Positions 1 to 5,506 of a stretch of DNA of 5,615 nt are shown piece by piece (position 1 is the first letter of the stretch; every line of letters starts with the position of its first letter). Both the position numbers and the translations under genes were made by a program. This DNA comes from Bacteroidota bacterium (GTDB lineage: Bacteria; Bacteroidota; Ignavibacteria; Ignavibacteriales; Ignavibacteriaceae), in assembly GCA_021793635.1 (NCBI GenBank), contig JAJYSI010000250.1, positions 1 to 5,615 of the forward strand, read 5' to 3'. The notes beneath the pieces are model-generated. The model worked only from the letters and a program-made list of their open reading frames with translations, made no database searches and was not told the origin of the DNA.

Positions 1-194
1 TCTATTTGAGATGATTAGTTAGTCTAAAATTATACCAATTCTTTTAAGCTAAAACAGTACTTTTTCGTGATTATTTTATCAAAAAAGGTAAAAGAGGAGA
101 ATGCAATTAGTCGATTTTCTTAATCTTGGGAATAGCTATTAAATTCTGTCCTTGCTCAAAAAAAACTCTTTGAAATAACAGAAAATATAAGCCA

Positions 195-277
195 ATTCCA
201 CTACACCAATTTCTCAAGAATTGAGTAATGCGACTTAAAGTCGCCTCAAATAACCCCTTTATAAAACCAAGTGGAAT
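195..277. other. Nested inverted repeats, possible three-helix structure
   Basis: An outer 8-bp inverted repeat (ATTCCACT at 195-202, AGTGGAAT at 270-277) encloses two further hairpins. One is CTCAA-gaa-TTGAG (213-225). The other is the perfect palindrome GCGACTTAAAGTCGC (230-244). A second CTCAA at 245-249 could compete for TTGAG at 221-225, extending the central hairpin over a four-base bulge. Drawn as RNA this makes a three-way junction. This is pairing seen by eye in AT-rich DNA; no known RNA family is recognised, no promoter is visible, and it may simply be palindromic repeat DNA. Confidence 0.3.
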
Positions 278-339
278 AATGAGATTTTAGAGAATTTCGC
301 ACTATTACACTATTTCATTCTTCCATCATCCTTAAAGTC

Positions 340-371
340 ACTCGTCACTCGTTACTCGTAACTCGTTACTC
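340..371. repeat. Heptanucleotide tandem repeat, consensus ACTCGTN
   Basis: ACTCGT occurs at 340, 347, 354 and 361, always seven bases apart. A truncated ACTC follows at 368. The seventh base varies (C, T, A, T). This is a simple tandem heptamer resembling the short tandemly repeated sequences found between genes in some bacteria. It lies in non-coding DNA and no function can be read from it. Confidence 0.8.
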
Positions 372-383
372 TCTCCCTCATCG

Positions 384-534
384 GCCATTTTGTCACACTT
401 TACTCTTTTTCCCCTCTGTCTTTTGACTAAATTTTCTCAATTTCTACCAGGCCTGTAACAAGCCTATGACAAGCCTTCACCAAGCCTATAATTCTCACCT
501 AAAAATTGCAGGGAAAAAGTGTGACAAAAATGGC
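384..534. repeat. Element with about 24-bp inverted ends, MITE-like
   Basis: The left end (384-413) begins GCCATTTTGTCACACTTT and continues, after a four-base insertion, to TTTTTCCC. The right end (511-534, GGGAAAAAGTGTGACAAAAATGGC) is its reverse complement apart from that insertion and one extra A. The ends enclose about 97 bp with no reading frame. The hexamer CCTCAT lies just outside both ends (376-381 and 539-544), as a target duplication would, although the spacing to each end is unequal (2 and 4 bases). The arrangement fits a short non-autonomous mobile element, or a long interrupted hairpin. No transposase is present and no named family is recognised. Confidence 0.5.
448..491. repeat. 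Four 11-bp direct repeats, consensus CARGCCTNNNN
   Basis: Four head-to-tail units start at 448, 459, 470 and 481, exactly 11 bp apart. Each begins CAAGCCT (the first CAGGCCT) and ends in a variable tetranucleotide. They sit centrally between the inverted arms of the 384-534 element. Spacing of about one helical turn would put each unit on the same DNA face, as in iteron-type protein-binding arrays, but no initiator or recombinase gene lies nearby. A binding role is inference only. Confidence 0.7.
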
Positions 535-556
535 ACAGCCTCATTCATTCCAAGAA

Positions 557-591
557 TTGCGTACCTAGATTTATTAAGTCACCATACGCAA
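557..591. repeat. TTGCGTA / TACGCAA inverted repeat
   Basis: TTGCGTA (557-563) and TACGCAA (585-591) form a perfect 7-bp inverted repeat with a 21-base spacer. A third copy, TTTGCGTA, lies at 678-685 just past the stop of the acyl-CoA synthetase gene, and makes an outer 8-bp inverted pair with TACGCAAA at 585-592 around the hairpin at 614-647. The sequence after the first and third copies is also loosely alike (both reach TTTATTA). This could be decayed repeat DNA or a binding site. Confidence 0.4.
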
Positions 592-613
592 ATTGTTATT
601 ATTACATAAAGAG

Positions 614-647
614 AAACCTCCGAGGTTTTCCTAAACCTCGGAGGTTT
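614..647 (-). terminator. Strong hairpin downstream of acyl-CoA synthetase gene, possible terminator
   Basis: AAACCTCCGAGGTTT (614-628) and AAACCTCGGAGGTTT (633-647) are perfect reverse complements with a four-base loop, giving a 15-bp stem. Each arm is itself a palindrome around one central base. It lies about 50 bases past the stop codon of the reverse-strand gene. It could end that transcript, but only CTCTTT follows on that strand, so it is not a textbook intrinsic terminator. The doubly palindromic arms also look like a dispersed intergenic repeat. Confidence 0.45.
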
Positions 648-695
648 TATACTCTGCTACCACTACATTTGAAATTGTTTGCGTAACTTAATTTA

Positions 696-2756
696 TTAGG
701 ACAATTTTATCCTTACATCTACCGCATATATGGAATTGTGTTCAGAGATAATAACCGGGTTAAAATCGAACTCTAAAATTGAAGGATTATCCACCATCAT
801 TTGAGCTGCTGACTTTATTATTTCTTTAACCTTCGTTTTATCGATAGCCGTTTCTCCTCTAACACCGTCAAGAAGCTTTCCCATTTTTGTTGCGGAAATT
901 AATTCGTCAATATCGTTGTCGTTTAAGTAAGCAGATTTAATTGCCGTATCGTTATAAATTTCCACATATTTTCCTCCGGTGCCAAACATAATCATTGGTC
1001 CAAAAGCCGGGTCTCTAAATCCACCGATCAATATTTCAAAGCGTGGTTTGATGTATGGTTGAATAAGAAATTCATCCAGGTCAATTCCGTTAGTCTTAAA
1101 GTTTTCAAGTATTTCCATTTCGGCTTCAAGAAGTTGGTTTATATTCTTGATATTTACCTTAACTGCATTTATCTCTGACTTGTGCACAAGTTCTTTTGAA
1201 ATCCCCTTTAATACTATCGGGAAAGTAAAATCTTCAATATGCTTGTTAATTTTACCGGCTGAGATAATTGTTGAACTGATAAGTGGTATGTTATAGTGTT
1301 TCATCATTAACTTTATTAAATCATTCGATACGAAAGAAGATTTTTTGGTTAGATTGAAACCGAAATTTTGAGGCGGCAAAATCTCGTGGTGAACTTTATT
1401 TTTATTTAAGTAAAACAAAATGTTGGAAATAACTTCCGCCGGTTCTTCGGGATTTCTAAATAAAGGTTTTTTATAGATTGAATTTGCCCGGTAATTCTCC
1501 CAAAATTCAGGCAGCGGCATGACAACTTGAAAAATAGGCTTGATGTTTTCAATACTGTTAACAGCTTCTATTACTGCCATCGGAGAAACCATAACAGGTT
1601 CGACAAAAATTGAAATTACCGCATCAACATTTTCGTCGGATAATAAAATTTCATTTACAGATTTATATTGTTCAGCAGCGCCGCCAGGGAGAAGATCAAC
1701 CGGATTATTTACACTTCCTTCCTGATGTACAATTGTCCTTAACTTATTTTTTGTTTTCTCACTTAATTTTGAGAGCGTCAAGTTTTTTTCTCCAAGCGCA
1801 TCTACTGCCAATATTGCCGGACCGCCGGCGTTTGTTACAACGGCAATTCTATTACCGAAAGGATGCGGAAAATTCTCAAACCCTTTTGATGTGTTAAAAA
1901 GAGCGGTAAGAGTATTAACACGGATAATTCCAAACTGATTCAATACAGCATCCACAACTTTATCGCTTGTGCCGATTGCACCTGTGTGAGACGATGCGGC
2001 TTTTATTCCTTCAGCAGTTCTTCCTGCTTTAAGAATAATAATAGGCTTAAAATTAATTTCTTTAGATATTATTTTAAGGAATGATTCCCCGTCAGTAAAA
2101 CTTTCTAAATAAAGAGCGATAGTTTTTATATTATCATCCGACTGCCAGAATTCCAAAAGATCATTTTCGCAAATATCTGCCTTATTTCCGACGCTAATAA
2201 AATGTCCGAATTTAATATCTGTTTCCCGAAGTGAATTTAGTACAGCTGCTCCTATTGCTCCGCTTTGCGAAAGAAAAGCAGTACAGCCGGTTTCCGGTTT
2301 TTCGGCGACAAAAGTAGCATTAAGCCTTATATCCTTAAAAGTGTTTATTACTCCCATGCAATTTGGCCCTACCAACCTCGCTCCCGATGCCCTAATCTTT
2401 TCGATAATTTTATGCTCAAATTCAGCGCCTTCCACGCCCACTTCCTTAAAACCGGCTGTAATCAGAATTATACTCTTAATATTTTTTAGCAAAACATTAT
2501 CGAGAGAATCATCGACAAATTGTTTTGGAACAACTATGATGGCAAGATCAATTCCATCAGGTAATTCCGGAATGGATTTATAGCATTTGTAACCGGGCAA
2601 AAAATCCGCATTCGGATTTACGGGATATATTTCACCAACAAATCCATAATTTTTAATCGACCTCAAAAGCTCGTATCCAATACTTTTTTCCTTCTGCGAA
2701 GCGCCCACAACTGCGATTTTAGAAGGATAGAAAAAATTTTTAATCTCAGCATTCAT
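696..2756 (-). CDS. Acyl-CoA synthetase, NDP-forming (acetate-CoA ligase family)
   Basis: This family converts an acyl-CoA, ADP (or GDP) and phosphate into the acid, CoA and ATP, and can run in reverse. It is a cytoplasmic route for substrate-level phosphorylation or acid activation. The 686-residue protein is the usual single-chain fusion of about 700 residues. A CoA-binding Rossmann domain (about 1-135) has VVGAS (16-20), NPN (47-49) and GPNCMG (130-135). Two succinyl-CoA-ligase-like domains (about 150-450) carry FLSQSGA (161-167), KAGRT (243-247) and TNAGGPA (308-314). H257 in SSHTG matches the histidine that is phosphorylated in this family. A C-terminal ATP-grasp domain (about 470-686) has VLKG (515-518), GTGGKYVE (592-599) and DFNP (664-667). 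All key motifs are present and there is no acetyltransferase domain. AAGGAG lies eight bases before the start, which supports ATG at 2756. The acyl substrate cannot be told; acetate is only the commonest in the family. Confidence 0.93.
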   Translation of the reverse strand: MNAEIKNFFYPSKIAVVGASQKEKSIGYELLRSIKNYGFVGEIYPVNPNADFLPGYKCYKSIPELPDGIDLAIIVVPKQFVDDSLDNVLLKNIKSIILITAGFKEVGVEGAEFEHKIIEKIRASGARLVGPNCMGVINTFKDIRLNATFVAEKPETGCTAFLSQSGAIGAAVLNSLRETDIKFGHFISVGNKADICENDLLEFWQSDDNIKTIALYLESFTDGESFLKIISKEINFKPIIILKAGRTAEGIKAASSHTGAIGTSDKVVDAVLNQFGIIRVNTLTALFNTSKGFENFPHPFGNRIAVVTNAGGPAILAVDALGEKNLTLSKLSEKTKNKLRTIVHQEGSVNNPVDLLPGGAAEQYKSVNEILLSDENVDAVISIFVEPVMVSPMAVIEAVNSIENIKPIFQVVMPLPEFWENYRANSIYKKPLFRNPEEPAEVISNILFYLNKNKVHHEILPPQNFGFNLTKKSSFVSNDLIKLMMKHYNIPLISSTIISAGKINKHIEDFTFPIVLKGISKELVHKSEINAVKVNIKNINQLLEAEMEILENFKTNGIDLDEFLIQPYIKPRFEILIGGFRDPAFGPMIMFGTGGKYVEIYNDTAIKSAYLNDNDIDELISATKMGKLLDGVRGETAIDKTKVKEIIKSAAQMMVDNPSILEFDFNPVIISEHNSIYAVDVRIKLS

Positions 2757-3013
2757 CAGTAATTCTCCTTAGCTTTTTAGTAATTTTGGGGTGAGACTAT
2801 TTTAATTGAAAATATTAAATAAACCAGTTAGATCAATTTATGAATTTTAAGCCAATTCTATCACATCTTTTCAGTTCGAAAATATTGATAGCGCTTTCAA
2901 AAAGGAAAATATAAGCCAAAAATGTCGCTATTTAAAATATTGATGAACTTAGGGCATATTCTTTTTTATGAAACTCAAAATTTTTATATTCGTTTATCAT
3001 AACTGAATCTTTT
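2757..3013. promoter_or_regulatory. Divergent intergenic region between acyl-CoA synthetase and pcrB
   Basis: These 257 bases separate two divergent genes and should hold promoters for both. I cannot place either with confidence: there is no clean TAnnTTTG or TTGACA/TATAAT pair. An interrupted inverted repeat is present (AATATT 2881-2886 and ATAGCG 2888-2893, against CGCTAT 2926-2931 and AATATT 2936-2941). Its loop contains the 15-bp word shared with 181-195. TAAGCCAA occurs twice here (2847 and 2912). No reading frame of useful length is seen. Confidence 0.5.
2765..2770 (-). promoter_or_regulatory. Shine-Dalgarno sequence of the acyl-CoA synthetase gene
   Basis: Read on the minus strand this is AAGGAG, ending eight bases before the ATG at 2756. 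It fixes the start codon. It stands out because the pcrB, gmhA and DUF192 genes in this window have no comparable site. Confidence 0.8.
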
Positions 3014-3772
3014 ATGAAAATTTATAATTATCTGCTAAATACTATTTCGCAAAAAGGCGCGGCTTATTTAGTTTTGCTTGATCCGGACAAATTGACCGAT
3101 AATGATTTATCCCGGTTTATTACTCATTGTGAGCATTCCGGTGTCGATGGATTTTTGGTCGGAGGAAGCTTAATGATTAACGGCAACTTTGACACCTTTC
3201 TGGCTAATGTGAAAACTATTACAACTTTGCCTGTAATAATCTTCCCGGGAAGCGAAAATCAAGTTTGTCAATCTGCGGATGCAATTCTATTTATTTCCGT
3301 AGTAAGCGGAAGAAATGCGGAACACTTAATAGGCAAGCATGTTTTAGCAGCTCCCTTGATTAGAAAATATAATTTGGAACCGATTTCAACCGGATATATT
3401 ATCGTAGAATCAGGCTCAATTACCACGGCAGAATATATGAGTGGAAGTTTTCCCGTTCCAAAAAACAAACCTGAAATCGCGGCGGCTACAGCGCTTGCGG
3501 CAGAATATCTTGGTATGAAATTAATCTATCTTGAAGCCGGCTCCGGAGCCGATAAACCAATATCAAACGAAATGGTTAAAGCAGTTTCAAGCATTTGCAG
3601 CGTTCCTGTAATAGTCGGCGGCGGGATTAGGTCTCCTCAAGCCGCGCGTGGAAAAATTGAAAGTGGCGCTAAGATTATTGTAACCGGAAATTTTTTAGAA
3701 GATGAAAATAACTGGAGTTTGATAAAAGAGTTTGCAAATGCAGTTCATATAAAATTACCTGTTAATGTTTAG
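3014..3772 (+). CDS. pcrB: Geranylgeranylglyceryl/heptaprenylglyceryl phosphate synthase
   Basis: This family joins a polyprenyl diphosphate to sn-glycerol 1-phosphate through an ether bond, the first committed step of archaeal-type lipids. Bacterial members are cytosolic TIM barrels. The 252-residue protein is full length. LLDPDK (21-26) is the conserved phosphate/Mg-binding strand. VGGS (49-52), FPGS (77-80), a SGRN stretch before LIG (98-107), STGYIIVESG (125-134), YLEAGSGA (172-179), VGGGIRS (201-207) and TGNFLE (224-229) follow in the order seen in the family. The long SGRN segment and overall length resemble the group found in Bacteroidota, which makes GGGP-type products, rather than the Bacillus heptaprenyl enzyme; this is inferred from motifs. 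The ATG at 3014 puts the first barrel strand at the expected distance; no Shine-Dalgarno is visible. It is probably co-transcribed with gmhA 30 bases downstream. The lipid made from its product in such bacteria is not well known. Confidence 0.93.
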   Translation: MKIYNYLLNTISQKGAAYLVLLDPDKLTDNDLSRFITHCEHSGVDGFLVGGSLMINGNFDTFLANVKTITTLPVIIFPGSENQVCQSADAILFISVVSGRNAEHLIGKHVLAAPLIRKYNLEPISTGYIIVESGSITTAEYMSGSFPVPKNKPEIAAATALAAEYLGMKLIYLEAGSGADKPISNEMVKAVSSICSVPVIVGGGIRSPQAARGKIESGAKIIVTGNFLEDENNWSLIKEFANAVHIKLPVNV

Positions 3773-3802
3773 GAAAAAACTTTATTAATTAAATTTGAAA
3801 AT

Positions 3803-4387
3803 ATGGATAAGAAAAAATTCGCAATAGATTCGCTTGTTGAAAGCTCAGAAACAAAAATTAAAATACAGAATGAATGTTTACCCGGCATACTTGCCTCGAT
3901 TGATCTTTTAGTTGATGCTTATAAGAATGGAAAGAAACTTCTTCTTTGCGGCAACGGCGGAAGCGCCGCAGATTGTCAGCATATAGCAACGGAATTAATG
4001 ATTAGATTAAATCATAATATTAGCCGTCCCGCTCTTGCTGCAATAGCTTTAACAACCGATACATCTAATCTAACAGCCGGAGGCAACGACATCGGTTACG
4101 AAAATGTTTTTGCCCGCAATGTTGAAGGCTTGGGAAATAACGGTGACGTCCTTCTTGCCATCTCTACGAGCGGGAATTCTCCAAACGTTATTAAAGCTGT
4201 TGAAATGGCGCATTCCAAAAAAATGAAGGTAATCGGATTTCTCGGAGGAACCGGCGGAAAATTAAAATCAATTGTTGATATTCCTATTGTCGTTCCATCA
4301 AATAATACACAGCGTATTCAAGAAGGACATATAACTATTGCGCATATTATTTGTGAATTAACAGAAGACGAACTTTACGGAAGGTAG
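3803..4387 (+). CDS. gmhA: Phosphoheptose isomerase (SIS domain)
   Basis: GmhA converts sedoheptulose 7-phosphate to D-glycero-D-manno-heptose 7-phosphate, the first step to the ADP-heptose used in the LPS inner core. It is a cytoplasmic zinc enzyme, usually a tetramer. The 194-residue protein is essentially the family length (192 in E. coli). An N-terminal helix (about 5-42) precedes the SIS fold. GNGGSAAD (50-57) and STSGNS (121-126) are the phosphate-binding loops, and ALTTDTS (82-88) is typical of the family. H60 and E64 in QHIATE, with Q173 and H181 near the C-terminus, occupy the places of the zinc ligands and catalytic residues of characterised GmhA, so the enzyme looks active. It lies 30 bases after pcrB on the same strand, probably in one operon. 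The start at 3803 has no Shine-Dalgarno. A related SIS isomerase such as DiaA is less likely because the catalytic set is intact. Confidence 0.9.
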   Translation: MDKKKFAIDSLVESSETKIKIQNECLPGILASIDLLVDAYKNGKKLLLCGNGGSAADCQHIATELMIRLNHNISRPALAAIALTTDTSNLTAGGNDIGYENVFARNVEGLGNNGDVLLAISTSGNSPNVIKAVEMAHSKKMKVIGFLGGTGGKLKSIVDIPIVVPSNNTQRIQEGHITIAHIICELTEDELYGR

Positions 4388-4446
4388 AATGTAGTCGATT
4401 TTTTAATTGATTTATTCAATTACCATATATAAATCTTACCCCATTT

Positions 4447-4462
4447 CTATAGATAAACCTAT
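4447..4462. repeat. Degenerate extra copy of the left palindrome core
   Basis: These 16 bases match 4471-4486 at 14 positions, including AGATAAA, and are offset from it by 24 bp. The CCC and GGG ends of the palindrome are lost. This looks like a decayed third copy of the left-end hairpin, which would mean the palindrome can be copied separately from the rest of the unit. Confidence 0.45.
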
Positions 4463-4625
4463 CCCCATCCCCATAGATAAATCTATGGGCTGCTATTTTC
4501 TTCTATTTAGGTATTCCTTTACCATTAAAGATCAGTCCACATTTTCCTATACCTCAGTAGTAAAGCTTACTTCAGTTTATATACTTCTTAACAGTGAACA
4601 GGCAGCCCACGACCTCGGTCGTGGG
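4463..4625. repeat. Palindrome-bounded repeat unit, copy 1
   Basis: This 163-bp unit matches 4709-4871 at 153 positions with no gaps. It starts CCCCATC, then has the perfect palindrome CCCATAGATAAATCTATGGG (4470-4489), a 116-bp AT-rich core, and a second perfect palindrome CCCACGACCTCGGTCGTGGG (4606-4625). GGGCTGC (4487-4493) and GCAGCCC (4602-4608) are reverse complements, so the inner edges of the two hairpins could also pair with each other across the core. A small hairpin AGTAA-agc-TTACT lies in the core (4559-4571). The organisation recalls REP-like or IS200/IS605-type elements with hairpin ends; no transposase is present. Confidence 0.85.
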
Positions 4626-4649
4626 AATAGAAGTACGAAACTAATCTTT

Positions 4650-4667
4650 AAGTCGTTTCAACGACTT
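4650..4667. repeat. 18-bp palindrome AAGTCGTTTCAACGACTT, copy 1
   Basis: An 8-bp perfect stem with a TC centre, 24 bases after copy 1 of the large unit. It recurs identically at 4898-4915, and the bases after it are also shared (ATCA, one mismatch, TATC). Its TC centre and CGAC/GTCG words are the same as in the 20-bp palindrome CCCACGACC-TC-GGTCGTGGG. Confidence 0.85.
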
Positions 4668-4708
4668 ATCAATATCACAACCCGTATATTTAATATTTAT
4701 TTACCATC

Positions 4709-4871
4709 CCCCATCCCCATAGATAAATCTATGGGCTGCTATTTTCTTCTATCTAGATATTGCCTTAGCATTAAAGATCAGTCCATATTTCCCTATACCT
4801 CAGTAGTAAAGCTTATTTCAGTTTATATGCTTCTTAACAGTGAATAGGCAGCCCACGACCTCGGTCGTGGG
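4709..4871. repeat. Palindrome-bounded repeat unit, copy 2
   Basis: This is the second copy of the 163-bp unit, offset by exactly 246 bp. Its two 20-bp palindromes (4716-4735 and 4852-4871) are identical to those of copy 1, while all ten differences, eight of them transitions, fall in the 116-bp core. In the internal hairpin one G-C pair becomes G-T, so pairing as RNA would be kept. The spacer to the following 18-bp palindrome (26 bases) is largely unlike the 24-base spacer of copy 1. Confidence 0.85.
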
Positions 4872-4897
4872 TATAAAAAATCCCACCCGAATCCTAG

Positions 4898-4915
4898 AAG
4901 TCGTTTCAACGACTT
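4898..4915. repeat. 18-bp palindrome AAGTCGTTTCAACGACTT, copy 2
   Basis: Identical to 4650-4667. It ends four bases from the TAG stop of the reverse-strand DUF192 gene, so as RNA it would form a hairpin right after that coding region. No T-tract follows it directly, although six T's lie about 20 bases further on the minus strand (4874-4879), so a terminator role is possible but weak. Confidence 0.8.
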
Positions 4916-4919
4916 ATCA

Positions 4920-5474
4920 CTATCTCTTCCATGAAATTTTATCACCGGTTTTAATTTTATATTTGTCAGTATATCCTAAGCTCACCTCAATTACATACAT
5001 TGCGGGCGCCGTTGAAGCATAAGTTTGATCGGATAAAGTTTTAGTAGCATGTTGTATAGTTACAATTTTATCCTTAGAATTCACAAAAATCATATCCAAC
5101 GGTATGTATGTATTCCTCATCCAAAAATTTTGTATAGTGTCAATAGGAAAAATAAAAAGCATACCTTGATTTTCTTCCATGCTCTTGCGGAACATTAAAC
5201 CGAGCTCCCTATCAAAATCATTGTCCGCAATTTGAATATCTATAGTTGACTTTACCGCGTTACTCGCAGAGTCAATAAATGTTAATTCGCCGTCTTTTCT
5301 AAACATAAAATCTTTATTGCCGTTATCCTTTTTAGGGAGATTAGTTATTATAAGAAATAAAATTACTGCCGCCAACAGAACAGCAGCTATAATTTTAATT
5401 GTACCGTTTATTTTTTTCTCCCCTTCTTTTTTCACCGAAGAACTCTTTGACTGACTTTTTACATTCTTTTGCAT
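4920..5474 (-). CDS. DUF192 family protein with N-terminal membrane anchor
   Basis: DUF192 proteins are small, widespread and of unknown biochemical function; many are exported or membrane-tethered. The 184-residue product has a lysine- and serine-rich cytoplasmic start (1-24), one hydrophobic segment (about 26-46) and then a charged linker, which predicts the domain outside the inner membrane. The DUF192 domain (about 63-183) is complete: RELGLMFR (89-96), GMLFIF (104-109), FWMRNTYIPLDMIF (117-130), YASTAP (152-157), YVIEV (160-164) and a final GD (177-178). The hydrophobic segment has no cysteine after it, so an anchor is more likely than a lipoprotein signal; a cleavable signal peptide cannot be excluded. 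The ATG at 5474 lies about 33 bases after a good Bacteroidota-type promoter and lacks a Shine-Dalgarno. It is convergent with gmhA and separated from it by repeat DNA, so no functional link to gmhA is implied. Confidence 0.9.
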   Translation of the reverse strand: MQKNVKSQSKSSSVKKEGEKKINGTIKIIAAVLLAAVILFLIITNLPKKDNGNKDFMFRKDGELTFIDSASNAVKSTIDIQIADNDFDRELGLMFRKSMEENQGMLFIFPIDTIQNFWMRNTYIPLDMIFVNSKDKIVTIQHATKTLSDQTYASTAPAMYVIEVSLGYTDKYKIKTGDKISWKR

Positions 5475-5506
5475 TAGACCGCCGATTATATTAAAAATTT
5501 ATGAGA

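Larger units (their letters stand above)
1..695. other. Gene-free region rich in inverted and tandem repeats
   Basis: I see no credible coding sequence in this stretch. All frames are broken by frequent stops, and the only start with a purine-rich sequence before it (ATG at 101) gives 13 codons. The first bases could be the tail of a gene that ends at a TAG at 20-22 in frame 2, but six codons are too few to support this. The region holds several distinct repeat structures, listed separately: nested inverted repeats at 195-277, heptamer repeats at 340-371, a palindrome-ended element at 384-534 with internal 11-bp repeats, TTGCGTA inverted repeats, and a strong hairpin at 614-647. A 15-bp word at 181-195 (GAAAATATAAGCCAA) recurs at 2905-2919 in another intergenic region. 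Confidence 0.75.
4388..4919. other. Non-coding region built of palindromic repeat modules
   Basis: This stretch lies between convergent gmhA and the DUF192 gene and is almost wholly repeat DNA. From left to right it holds a degenerate palindrome arm (4447-4462), the first 163-bp unit (4463-4625), an 18-bp palindrome (4650-4667), the second unit (4709-4871), and a second 18-bp palindrome (4898-4915) four bases from the DUF192 stop. An open frame crosses both units but is not a gene: nine of the ten differences between copies change the amino acid, one of them to a stop. No clear intrinsic terminator with a T-tract is seen for gmhA. Confidence 0.85.

Noticed and set aside
101..142. ATG after GAGGAG in the left region
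   Set aside because: The frame has only 13 codons and the purine stretch ends one base before the ATG, too close for ribosome binding.
448..491. Replication origin based on iterons
   Set aside because: No initiator gene, DnaA boxes or plasmid genes are present; the repeats alone do not support an origin.
1540..2583. Several plus-strand open frames opposite the acyl-CoA synthetase gene
   Set aside because: They are antisense to a well-supported gene with all family motifs, and their translations show no recognisable domain.
3268..3468. Minus-strand open frame opposite pcrB
   Set aside because: It lies wholly inside a well-supported gene and has no recognisable features.
4405..4421. Hairpin AATTGA-tttat-TCAATT after gmhA as a terminator
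   Set aside because: The stem is six AT-rich pairs with no T-tract after it, which is too weak to call.
4407..4847. Open frame of 146 codons across the repeat units
   Set aside because: It spans two tandem non-coding repeats. Of ten differences between the copies, nine change the residue and one of these makes a stop, so the frame is not under protein selection. No homologous protein is recognised.
4463..4915. CRISPR array reading of the repeats at the right
   Set aside because: Only two copies exist, each 163 bp, with palindromic ends and no short uniform spacers; no cas gene is present.
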